From Tistlia consotensis USBA 355 (GTDB lineage: Bacteria > Pseudomonadota > Alphaproteobacteria > Kiloniellales > DSM-21159): a DNA stretch of 64,000 bases. Location of the stretch: the NCBI RefSeq assembly GCF_900177295.1, contig NZ_FWZX01000014.1, positions 85,339-149,338 of the forward strand, read 5' to 3'. The notes beneath the pieces were generated by a model that had not been told where the DNA came from, searched no databases, and saw nothing but the letters and a program-made list of their open reading frames with translations. The translations under genes were made by a program, and so were the position numbers. Each line of letters starts with the position of its first letter. Within the stretch, counting starts at the first letter, position 1. Shown here piece after piece: positions 57,532 through 63,475 of this stretch.

Positions 57532-57662
57532 TTCGGAGAAGATGAATGGAACTCCGAAATCGAGCATCGGACCATTCATCTTATTTCGGAGTTCATTAAG
57601 TCGTTGATGCAGAATCATAAATTCGGACACCTAATCAACGGGTTCCCTCTCTAACTCCGAAA
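57532..57662. repeat. Inverted-repeat cluster 1, word CTCCGAA
   Basis: The word CTCCGAA or its complement occurs four times in alternating orientation: 57532-57538, 57550-57560 (AACTCCGAAAT), 57583-57593 (ATTTCGGAGTT) and 57653-57662. CGTTGAT and ATCAACG (57602-57608, 57634-57640) add another pair. No open frame of note crosses the cluster. Confidence 0.85.
57539..57593. repeat. Interleaved inverted repeat of five 11-nt blocks
   Basis: The segment reads A-B-spacer-A'-B', each exactly 11 nt: A is AAGATGAATGG (57539-57549), B is AACTCCGAAAT (57550-57560), then a spacer (57561-57571), A' is CCATTCATCTT (57572-57582) and B' is ATTTCGGAGTT (57583-57593). A' and B' are perfect complements of A and B. 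Either two exclusive hairpins or two overlapping dyads with one-turn spacing are possible. Confidence 0.9.
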
Positions 57663-57725
57663 AACTTGAATGCCTGGAGTCTCCCTTCAACTCGCCATTC
57701 TTCTCTCCATGGTGGTGGTGGCGTT

Positions 57726-57864
57726 CCGGTCACAGCTCGGTTCGCCAGGTGTGACCGGAGACGTCACACCTGAGTTCCCGGTCACACCTCGACATTCTCT
57801 CGCAATATCAACGCGATAGAGAATCGACAATGCGTCATCGCCCGCGGCGAGGTGTGACCGGGAA
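57726..57864. repeat. Inverted-repeat cluster 2, word GGTGTGACCGG
   Basis: CAGGTGTGAC and GTCACACCTG (57746-57755, 57763-57772) form a hairpin with a 7-base loop. TTCCCGGTCACACCTCG (57775-57791) and its perfect 17-nt complement (57848-57864) enclose an inner pair, ATTCTCT and AGAGAAT (57794-57800, 57818-57824). A further partial copy lies at 57726-57734. In all, the word occurs five times in both orientations. Confidence 0.87.
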
Positions 57865-57876
57865 GGCCGCCGAGCC

Positions 57877-57966
57877 CGGTTCAGCCGCAAGGAAGGCCGC
57901 TGAACCGCATGCACAAGGCCCGCTGAACTGATTCAGCGGCGCGAAGTCATTGTATTTTCAGCGCGA
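57877..57966. repeat. Inverted-repeat cluster 3, word TTCAGC
   Basis: CGGTTCAGC and GCTGAACCG (57877-57885, 57899-57907) form a 9-bp stem. CCGCTGAA and TTCAGCGG (57920-57927, 57932-57939) form an 8-bp stem with a 4-base loop. TTTTCAGCGCG at 57956 and GCTGAAC in the next hairpin continue the word. GGAAGGCCGC is also repeated directly (57861-57870, 57891-57900). Confidence 0.85.
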
Positions 57967-57976
57967 TCTGGGATGG

Positions 57977-58019
57977 GCGATCTTCACCGTTCCGACGGTC
58001 GCTGAACGGCGAAGATCGC
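57977..58019. repeat. 16-bp hairpin
   Basis: GCGATCTTCACCGTTC and GAACGGCGAAGATCGC pair over 16 bases with one mismatch and an 11-base loop. It is one of the longest stems in the array. A short alternative stem (ACCGT with ACGGT) uses the inner bases. Confidence 0.85.
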
Positions 58020-58035
58020 GCGCAGCGGCTGCCGG

Positions 58036-58062
58036 CTCACCCGTGGGTTGACGCCTGCGGTC
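58036..58062. repeat. 27-nt direct repeat, left copy
   Basis: This copy begins CTCACCCGTGGGTTGACG and matches 58304-58330 with a single mismatch. The 268-base distance spans most of cluster 4. Confidence 0.88.
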
Positions 58063-58134
58063 TTTGCGACACCAGCCGCCTTCGCAGCCTCAGACCGGTT
58101 TTTGAAACACGCCTACACCTCTCTGAGCCGGGTT

Positions 58135-58264
58135 ACCGGTTCGGATCGGAAACCGGGAACGGCTGCATCGCGTGCCGCAGTGCGTTCCCACTTCTCATAA
58201 GCCATTGATAAAACGACACTAAACAAGATAAGACCGGAACGCCGTTCCCAGTTTAAGTGGGAAC
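58135..58264. repeat. Inverted-repeat cluster 4, words ACCGGTT and GGGAAC
   Basis: CCGGTT and AACCGG (58136-58141, 58151-58156) form a small stem. GGGAACGGC (58155-58163) pairs with GCCGTTCCC (58241-58249), and GTTCCCACTT (58184-58193) pairs with AAGTGGGAAC (58255-58264), again interleaved. Shorter local pairs (GGAAC-GCC-GTTCC at 58236-58248) use the same bases. Confidence 0.83.
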
Positions 58265-58303
58265 CGAAAATCCGGCTTGACCGGACCGGTAAACTGGCGC
58301 CGC

Positions 58304-58330
58304 CTCACCCGTGGGTTGACGCCTTCGGTC
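58304..58330. repeat. 27-nt direct repeat, right copy
   Basis: Second copy of the 27-nt repeat at 58036-58062 with one base change. Its last ten bases are also the start of the 17-bp hairpin of cluster 5. Confidence 0.88.
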
Positions 58331-58457
58331 AGAGTTCATCGGCCGAACTCTGACCGAAGGCGCATACCCGAACTCTGGCCGTCAGAGTTCCGAAAAGGTC
58401 AACGTTCGCAACACATTGCGGATGTTCGTCATTCCATGCGAGCGCGTTCGAACTCTG
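58321..58457. repeat. Inverted-repeat cluster 5, word GAACTCTGAC
   Basis: GCCTTCGGTCAGAGTTC (58321-58337) and its perfect 17-nt complement (58345-58361) enclose a 7-base loop. GAACTCTG and CAGAGTTC (58370-58377, 58383-58390) follow, and a single GAACTCTGAC lies at 58449-58458. CGCAA and TTGCG (58407-58411, 58416-58420) give a further small stem. Confidence 0.87.
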
Positions 58458-58586
58458 ACGCGAGCGCTGCACGGCGGCGCCGGCAAGACGCTACCGGCAA
58501 GCGGAAGCGGTTCCCGCCGAGTTGACGGAGTCGCAGGCGTAGCCTACCTTGTTCGTGGGCGTCGAAACCCACCAAAGAGGCGGAAC

Positions 58587-58627
58587 GCACCGCCGGACGG
58601 CGACAGGCCGTCGAACGGTGCTTTTTT
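58587..58627 (+). terminator. Rho-independent terminator
   Basis: Outer arms GCACCG and CGGTGC and inner arms GACGGC and GCCGTC form the stem; six T follow directly (58622-58627). It should stop any rightward transcript coming out of the repeat array before the first phage gene. Confidence 0.85.
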
Positions 58628-58721
58628 GTTGGTCGTTCGGCTTAGCGTGGCCCTTGCCACGGCGAGGCCGGGAGGCGGCGGCAGATGTCCAGGGCGAAAG
58701 CCTAAAAGCCGTCGCGCCGTG

Positions 58722-58792
58722 CCTCTTTGCGGTTTCGAACTCCCGGCTGCCCGAGCCATTCGGGCCGGTGCCTTCGAAAGCACGCAAAGAGG
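58722..58792 (+). promoter_or_regulatory. Long-range hairpin covering a ribosome site
   Basis: CCTCTTTGCG (58722-58731) pairs with CGCAAAGAGG (58783-58792), and TTTCGAA (58733-58739) with TTCGAAA (58773-58779). The right arm includes most of the AGAGGAG ribosome site of the gene at 58801. A small GGC-GAAA-GCC hairpin lies upstream (58693-58702). The form suggests translational control. Confidence 0.7.
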
Positions 58793-58800
58793 AGACCGAC

Positions 58801-59346
58801 ATGACCAGCTCTCTCAGCAGCCTCGGGCTGCGCGAATTCACCGACTTCCTCGACCAGCTGCACGACGCGGCCTGCTCCGTCCGCCTGATGGGGACGCTGC
58901 TGGCCACCGCGAACGACCTCGGCATGCTCGACGACGACGAACGGCACGGCCTGTTCGTGCTGTCCCGGTCGATCGCGGCGACCGTCCAGGAGGCGGCCGA
59001 CGAGGCGCGCGAGGACTTCTTCGGGGCCCGCCGCGCGCTGGAGCAGGCGCTCGACGGCGAGGCCGAGGAGCCGGCTGGTCGCGGCATGAGCACGGAGGAG
59101 TTCTTCGAAGAGGTCAAGCGGGTCGCCCGGGCCGAGATGGCGGCCGAGGCCGCCGGGGAGCATGCGCGCGCCCGGCGGCGTGGCCGTGCGGGGAGGACGG
59201 CCCGCGCGGCGCTCGACCGGCTGGAAGCGGCGAAGGCGGCCGAGGCGGAGACCTATCCGAAGCTCGACGCCGCCGAGGCGGCCCCGGCGGAAGAGCCGGC
59301 GCCGCAGCGCAAGCCGTCGCGCCGCCGCCGCGCCGCCGCCGGCTGA
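58801..59346 (+). CDS. Hypothetical phage-region protein
   Basis: The 181-residue protein has a helical N-terminal part (about 1-80) and an acidic-then-basic C-terminal half rich in Ala, Arg and Glu (coiled-coil-like), ending in a run of Arg/Ala. No family was recognised. Its ribosome site AGAGGAG lies inside a hairpin, and a terminator follows its stop codon, so it is a single controlled unit. It lies between the repeat array and a MuA-like DNA-binding protein gene. Confidence 0.65.
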   Translation: MTSSLSSLGLREFTDFLDQLHDAACSVRLMGTLLATANDLGMLDDDERHGLFVLSRSIAATVQEAADEAREDFFGARRALEQALDGEAEEPAGRGMSTEEFFEEVKRVARAEMAAEAAGEHARARRRGRAGRTARAALDRLEAAKAAEAETYPKLDAAEAAPAEEPAPQRKPSRRRRAAAG

Positions 59347-59368
59347 AGCCAGCCGAGCGAGCCACCTG

Positions 59369-59396
59369 AAGGCGGGCCCCTGCGGCCCGCCTTTCC
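59369..59396 (+). terminator. Terminator after the first phage gene
   Basis: AAGGCGGGCC and GGCCCGCCTT form a 10-bp stem with a 5-base loop, followed by TCCCTTT. It ends the transcript of the gene at 58801. Confidence 0.75.
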
Positions 59397-59412
59397 CTTT
59401 GGAGGGCAAGAG

Positions 59413-59991
59413 ATGCGGGACAACGACTTTCCCCTGACCGTGACGGTCGGCGCCGACGAGTGGGCCTACGTCAACCGGCGCATGCACTTCCTCGAGGCCG
59501 TCGTCATCCAGGTGCTGCGCCACAAGGCGGGCCTGAAGGAGTGGTTCAGCGCCGCCGAGCTGGCGGCCTTGGGCCTGCCCGGCCTGCCGGCGACGCGCCA
59601 GGGCATCAACCGGGCGGCCCGGCAGCGCGGCTGGCGCTTCCGGGAGGTGCCGGCGCGGAGCGGCTTCCGCTGCGAGTACCACGTGACGACGCTGCCGGCG
59701 GCGGCGTTCGACGACCTGGTCAAGCGGATCGTCACCGAGCGGCGCCAGGTCGCGCCGATCGCCGGCACGGCGCCGAGCCTGCCGGCCGGCCCGGCGGTCG
59801 CGCCGGCGCCGAGCCGGACGGCGCCGCAGTGGGTGCTGCCGCTGATGCGCATGCTCAAGCGGCGCGAGGCGAGCACCCTGGAAGCGGCGGTCGAGCGGCT
59901 GGCGGACCGCCTGCCGCCGGACGTGCGCTGCCCGAGCTACGCGGAGGCGCGCGAGACGCTGGCGGCGCTGGGGATCGGGCTGCCGGCCTGA
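59413..59991 (+). CDS. Stand-alone MuA-type DNA-binding protein
   Basis: The 192-residue protein opens with a winged helix of the Mu transposase N-terminal kind (about 35-100: EWFSAAELAALGLPGLPATR, AARQRGWRFRE, then EYHVTTLP). After a Pro/Ala linker (about 115-140) a small helical part follows, and the protein stops. The catalytic DDE domain of MuA is absent. It could be a remnant or a dedicated regulator that binds phage-end-like sites such as the nearby repeats. Ribosome site GGAGGGCAAGAG precedes ATG 59413. Confidence 0.75.
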   Translation: MRDNDFPLTVTVGADEWAYVNRRMHFLEAVVIQVLRHKAGLKEWFSAAELAALGLPGLPATRQGINRAARQRGWRFREVPARSGFRCEYHVTTLPAAAFDDLVKRIVTERRQVAPIAGTAPSLPAGPAVAPAPSRTAPQWVLPLMRMLKRREASTLEAAVERLADRLPPDVRCPSYAEARETLAALGIGLPA

Positions 59992-60015
59992 CGGCCTGCG
60001 TCGCGGGCGGGGAGA

Positions 60016-60041
60016 GGGCGGCCGGCGACCGGCCGCCCTTT
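60016..60041 (+). terminator. Terminator after the MuA-like gene
   Basis: GGGCGGCCGG and CCGGCCGCCC pair over 10 bp with a 3-base loop and are followed by TTT. Confidence 0.75.
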
Positions 60042-60367
60042 CTCGTCGGGGCTGCCCTTGCCCGGCCGGCCGGACGGCGCCATGATCCGGTCGACGACGG
60101 CATCGGTCGGGATGTGGCCCCGCCAACCGGTGCCCGGTGGCACGCCGGCCACATCGGCGAGGCCCCCAGAGAGCCCGCCGCGACGGTCGCAAGGACCGGC
60201 GGCTTCCAGGATCGCCGTTAAACGGTCCTTAAACGGGGCTACGCGGCGATCTGGCCCCAAGAGGCTGCCGGGGTAGCCTTCACCCCCTCCGCGGCGCTCA
60301 CGGGCCTTCCAGGCGCTTCCGCGCGCACTGCCCTCCAACACCCTTCGGCGCCGCGCTGCCGAGCAGC
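60042..60367. other. Promoter region of the Mor-like gene with TTAAACGG repeats
   Basis: No gene is supported here. TTAAACGG occurs twice in direct order at 60218-60225 and 60229-60236, with an 11-base period, about 130 bases before the Mor-like start. Its complement also lies at 57466-57473, left of the repeat array. The pair could be a site for a phage regulator. Confidence 0.5.
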
Positions 60368-60919
60368 ATGGATCCCGCACCACACACCGGAATGTCTTCC
60401 TCTGACTTTGGGTCGTTGGCACGAACATTATCGGCGTGTCAGGCGGAACTGTTTCAGGTCATGGAAGAGAAAGACGAGGCGAACCGGGATGTTCTAGTCG
60501 CGCCGGGAATTACCCGAGGCGAGCTGCTGGCGTTTTACCTGCAGCAGCCGAACAAGCTGCCGATGCCGATGGGAGAAACAACCTCCAACATCTTTTCAAT
60601 CGTCGGATACGAAGGTCTGTTCGCCCTGATCGATGCATTCGGCGGTTCGAAGATATATGTATCCAGATTTAACGGGTACAGAAAGCTCATCGAGCTTGTC
60701 GGTGAGGAAAAGGCGGCAGCACTCTACGATCACTACCATCGCGACTACATCGAACTTCCCTCCTATAGCAGTCTTGTATCGATATACCGGCCGGAAAAGT
60801 TTGCAGAACTCAGGGAGGACGGTGTCTCGACTGGCGAGATGGCGCGCCGCTACGGCTTGACGGAGCGGGGCGTGCGCTACGTCCTTGCCAGGACCGGCGG
60901 GAGGAAGCCGACGTGCTGA
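60368..60919 (+). CDS. Mor/C-type phage transcription activator
   Basis: The 183-residue protein has the Mor layout: a dimer-forming middle with FGGSKIYVSRFNGYRKLIELVG and a C-terminal helix-turn-helix (about 145-178: GVSTGEMARRYGLTERGVRYVL). In Mu, such proteins switch on middle or late genes. Codon use is visibly less GC-rich than in neighbours, a sign of foreign origin. It overlaps the protease gene by seven bases, so the activator is coupled to the genes it may control. Confidence 0.8.
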   Translation: MDPAPHTGMSSSDFGSLARTLSACQAELFQVMEEKDEANRDVLVAPGITRGELLAFYLQQPNKLPMPMGETTSNIFSIVGYEGLFALIDAFGGSKIYVSRFNGYRKLIELVGEEKAAALYDHYHRDYIELPSYSSLVSIYRPEKFAELREDGVSTGEMARRYGLTERGVRYVLARTGGRKPTC

Positions 60920-61884
60920 TCACCGCCTCTTCCGTCATCGCCCTCCATGCCACGCCGACCGCGAAACCCTATGAGCAGTGGGTGCACCTGATCCCGGCCG
61001 GCACCTTCTCCGGCCGCGACGGGCGCGGCCCCTACCGCCTGACCGACGCGGCGGCCGTGATCGAGGCCGCGCGCCGCTACGCCGGGACGGCGCAGATCCC
61101 GATCGACTACGACCACGCCCTGGACAAGGCCGCACCGGAAGGCCGTCCGGCCCCGGCGGCAGGCTGGATCAAGGGCCTGCAGGCGCGCGCGGACGGGATC
61201 TGGGGCCTGGTCGCCTGGACCGAGCGTGCCGCCGCGTCGATCTGGGCGCGCGAGTACCGCTACCTGTCGCCGGTCTTCCGGCACCGGAAGGACGGCACGA
61301 TCACCAACCTGCTCCGCGCCGGCCTGACCAACGTGCCGAACCTGGAGCTGACCGCCCTCGCCTCCCAACAGCAACGCAACGGAGACCCGTCCACCATGGA
61401 CATGGAAGAGTTCATGCGGCAGCTCCGCGCGGCCCTGGGGCTGCCGGACGATGCCGACGCCTCGGCGATCCTCGCCGAACTCAAGAACGCCGTGACGGCC
61501 GCGCAGTCGGCCGCGCCGGACCCGGCCCACTACGTGCCGATCGGCGAGTTCGAGCGCCTGGCCGCCGAGCTGAACCGCGTCAACCAGGGCGTCTCGGTCC
61601 AGGCCGCGGAGATCGCGGTGGACCGGGAGATCACGGCCGGCCGCCTGGCGCCCTTCCTGCGGGAGTGGGGCGTCAACCTGTGCAGCGTCAACAAGCCGGC
61701 CTTCGACGGCTTCATGGCGAAGACCGGCCCCGCGATCCGCCAGCTCTTCGAGCCGGGGCCGGCCACCGCCCTGCCGCCCAAGGGCTGGAGCCCCGGCGGC
61801 AGTGCCCTCGACGACACCGAGCGCGCCGTCTGCGCCGCCCTCGGGCACACGCCCGAGGAGTTCACCAGGAACCGGGAAGGCTGA
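60913..61884 (+). CDS. Mu I-like head maturation protease with scaffold
   Basis: The 323-residue protein matches the Mu gpI family: an N-terminal protease part (about 1-150: PIDYDHALDKAAPEGRPAPA, with His in the DYDHA motif) and a C-terminal helical scaffold. GTG 60913 overlaps the Mor-like stop. It should cut scaffold and head proteins during capsid assembly. Terminase and portal genes, which normally precede it, are missing. Confidence 0.87.
   Translation: MLITASSVIALHATPTAKPYEQWVHLIPAGTFSGRDGRGPYRLTDAAAVIEAARRYAGTAQIPIDYDHALDKAAPEGRPAPAAGWIKGLQARADGIWGLVAWTERAAASIWAREYRYLSPVFRHRKDGTITNLLRAGLTNVPNLELTALASQQQRNGDPSTMDMEEFMRQLRAALGLPDDADASAILAELKNAVTAAQSAAPDPAHYVPIGEFERLAAELNRVNQGVSVQAAEIAVDREITAGRLAPFLREWGVNLCSVNKPAFDGFMAKTGPAIRQLFEPGPATALPPKGWSPGGSALDDTERAVCAALGHTPEEFTRNREG
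61396..61884 (+). CDS. Probable nested scaffold protein (gpZ type)
   Basis: An in-frame ATG at 61396 behind GGAGA begins MDMEEFMRQLRAALG, the start of the scaffold part of the protease gene. In Mu, gpZ is made from such an internal start. The product here would have 162 residues. Evidence is the place of the start, the ribosome-like sequence and the family precedent. Confidence 0.5.
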   Translation: MDMEEFMRQLRAALGLPDDADASAILAELKNAVTAAQSAAPDPAHYVPIGEFERLAAELNRVNQGVSVQAAEIAVDREITAGRLAPFLREWGVNLCSVNKPAFDGFMAKTGPAIRQLFEPGPATALPPKGWSPGGSALDDTERAVCAALGHTPEEFTRNREG

Positions 61885-61890
61885 CCGTCC

Positions 61891-62823
61891 ATGCTCATCA
61901 ACGCCGCCAACATCCGCACCCTCTTCGAGGGCTTCAACGTCTCGTTCAACAAGGGCTTCGAGGGCGCCGAGAGCCACTACCGCGACGTCGCGATGATCGT
62001 TCCGAGCATCACCAGCGGGAACACCTACGGCTGGCTCGGCCAGTTCCCGAAGCTGCGCGAGTGGGTCGGAGACCGCGTCATCCGGAACCTGGCCGCGCAC
62101 AGCTACGCGATCGAGAACAAGGACTTCGAGAGCACGATCTCCGTGCACCGCAACAAGATCGAAGACGACCAGTACGGGATCTTCGATCCGCTGTTCCAGG
62201 AGATGGGCCGCTCGGCGGCGGAGCATCCGGACGAGCTGGTATTCGCGCTGCTCGCCAAGGGCTTCGAGACCAAGGGCTACGACGGCCGGTTCTTCTTCGA
62301 CAGCGACCATCCGGTCAAGGGTCCGGACGGCCAGGCGCAGAGCGTCAGCAACGTCCAGGCCGGCGCCGAGACGCCGTGGTTCCTGCTCGACGGCAGCCGG
62401 GCGATCAAGCCCCTGCTGTTCCAGCCGCGCCGCGACTACAAGCTGGCCCGGCTCGACCGCGAGGAGGACGAGAACGTCTTCATGCGCAACGAGTACATCT
62501 ACGGCGTGGCCGCGCGGGCGAACGCCGGCTTCGGCCTGTGGCAGCTCGCCTTCGCCTCCAAGGCCGCGCTCACCGCGGACAACTACGAGGCCGCGCGCCA
62601 GGCGATGATGGAGATGACCGGCGACGAGGGCCGGCCGCTCGGCATCAAGCCGAACACGCTGGTCGTGCCGCCCGCGCTGGAGGGCGCCGCCCTGCGGCTG
62701 CTCAACAACGGCACGCGGGTCGAGACGGTCATGGTCGGCGACCCGGCGGCGCCGCAGTCGGTCGCTATCCAGAACGAGTGGAACGGCACGGCCAAGCCGG
62801 TCGTGTCGGCCTGGCTCGCCTGA
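61891..62823 (+). CDS. Mu T-like major head protein
   Basis: The 310-residue protein matches the Mu gpT capsid family: SFNKGFEGAESHYRDVAMIVPS, NTYGWLGQFPKLREWVGDR near the N-terminus and GIKPNTLVVPPALEGAALRLL near the C-terminus. It forms the capsid shell. It starts six bases after the protease stop. The full-length frame suggests the gene is still intact. Confidence 0.93.
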   Translation: MLINAANIRTLFEGFNVSFNKGFEGAESHYRDVAMIVPSITSGNTYGWLGQFPKLREWVGDRVIRNLAAHSYAIENKDFESTISVHRNKIEDDQYGIFDPLFQEMGRSAAEHPDELVFALLAKGFETKGYDGRFFFDSDHPVKGPDGQAQSVSNVQAGAETPWFLLDGSRAIKPLLFQPRRDYKLARLDREEDENVFMRNEYIYGVAARANAGFGLWQLAFASKAALTADNYEAARQAMMEMTGDEGRPLGIKPNTLVVPPALEGAALRLLNNGTRVETVMVGDPAAPQSVAIQNEWNGTAKPVVSAWLA

Positions 62824-62949
62824 TCACAGGCGGGCTGATCGCAGGCGGATCGTCACCGCGCCGGGCAAGTCGGTTTTCGCCTTCCTGCTTGCACCGAGGC
62901 GCGGTGATCGATGGCCGGGGTTTCTGACGGCGTTCCCCGGCCGGTACCG

Positions 62950-62981
62950 GGGGCCGGAGCGGGTGCTGCCGCTCCGGCCCC
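62950..62981 (+). terminator. Strong hairpin between head and tail genes
   Basis: GGGGCCGGAGCGG and CCGCTCCGGCCCC pair over 13 bp with a 6-base loop. There is no T run, so it might limit transcription of the tail genes, or it might protect or process the message. Confidence 0.6.
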
Positions 62982-63002
62982 TCCCCCAAGTGGAGCTGGC
63001 AC

Positions 63003-63278
63003 ATGACGGAAACGGTCATCCCCCTGCGGAACCCGATCCGCGACGACGCGGGGCAGCTCGTCACCGAGCTGCGGGTGCGGCATCCGTCACTCGCGGAGGT
63101 GCGCCGGGCCGGCCGCCGCCGCCCGACCAAGAAGAGCCGGGCGTGGGCGGTCTCCACGATGATGACCGGGCTGTCGAGAGCGACGCTGGCGCGGCTGACC
63201 GGCCAGGACGCGGCGGCGGCCGAGGAGACGATCGCCGGTATCCTGGATGTGCTGGGCAGGGAGGCCGGGCTGTGGTGA
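63003..63278 (+). CDS. Phage tail assembly chaperone (gp41 type)
   Basis: The 91-residue protein opens with TVIPLRNPI and has the short helical pattern of the Mu gp41 / tail assembly chaperone family, with LSRATLARLTGQDAAAAEETI at the C-terminal side. It should help the tape measure protein fold. Such genes often make a frameshifted longer form with the next frame. The following gene overlaps it by seven bases in the -1 frame. Confidence 0.75.
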   Translation: MTETVIPLRNPIRDDAGQLVTELRVRHPSLAEVRRAGRRRPTKKSRAWAVSTMMTGLSRATLARLTGQDAAAAEETIAGILDVLGREAGLW

Positions 63279-63475
63279 GTGCCTTGGAGATGCTGTGGGC
63301 CGCCGGCCTGCGGATACCGGCCGGGCTCACGGACGGCGAGATGGCGGCCATCAGGGAGGCGATCATGACCCTGACCGCGCGCAGGCTCACGGCCGAAGAG
63401 GCAATGGCTGAAATCGACGGCCTGGTAGCTCGGCTGCGGGCCGAGCGGGCCGAAAGCGAGGGGTACGCGACATGA
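63272..63475 (+). CDS. Small protein or -1 frameshift extension of the tail chaperone
   Basis: The 67-residue frame starts at GTG 63272 or 63275, behind GGGAGG, and ends by overlapping the tape measure start (ATGA). It is helical and acidic. Its frame is -1 relative to the chaperone gene and stays open back through it, as in the Mu/lambda G-GT arrangement, but no classic slippery heptamer was seen. Confidence 0.6.
   Translation: MVSALEMLWAAGLRIPAGLTDGEMAAIREAIMTLTARRLTAEEAMAEIDGLVARLRAERAESEGYAT

Noticed and set aside
57539..57593. H-type pseudoknot
   Set aside because: Two 11-bp stems with no connecting bases on either side would be too strained; exclusive hairpins or DNA dyads are more likely.
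57532..58458. CRISPR array
   Set aside because: The repeats change from cluster to cluster, are inverted, and are not separated by spacers of constant length; no cas genes are near.
62963..63271. Separate gene in the -1 frame over the tail chaperone
   Set aside because: Its first part is a shadow of the chaperone; only the part after 63272 has a start with a ribosome site.
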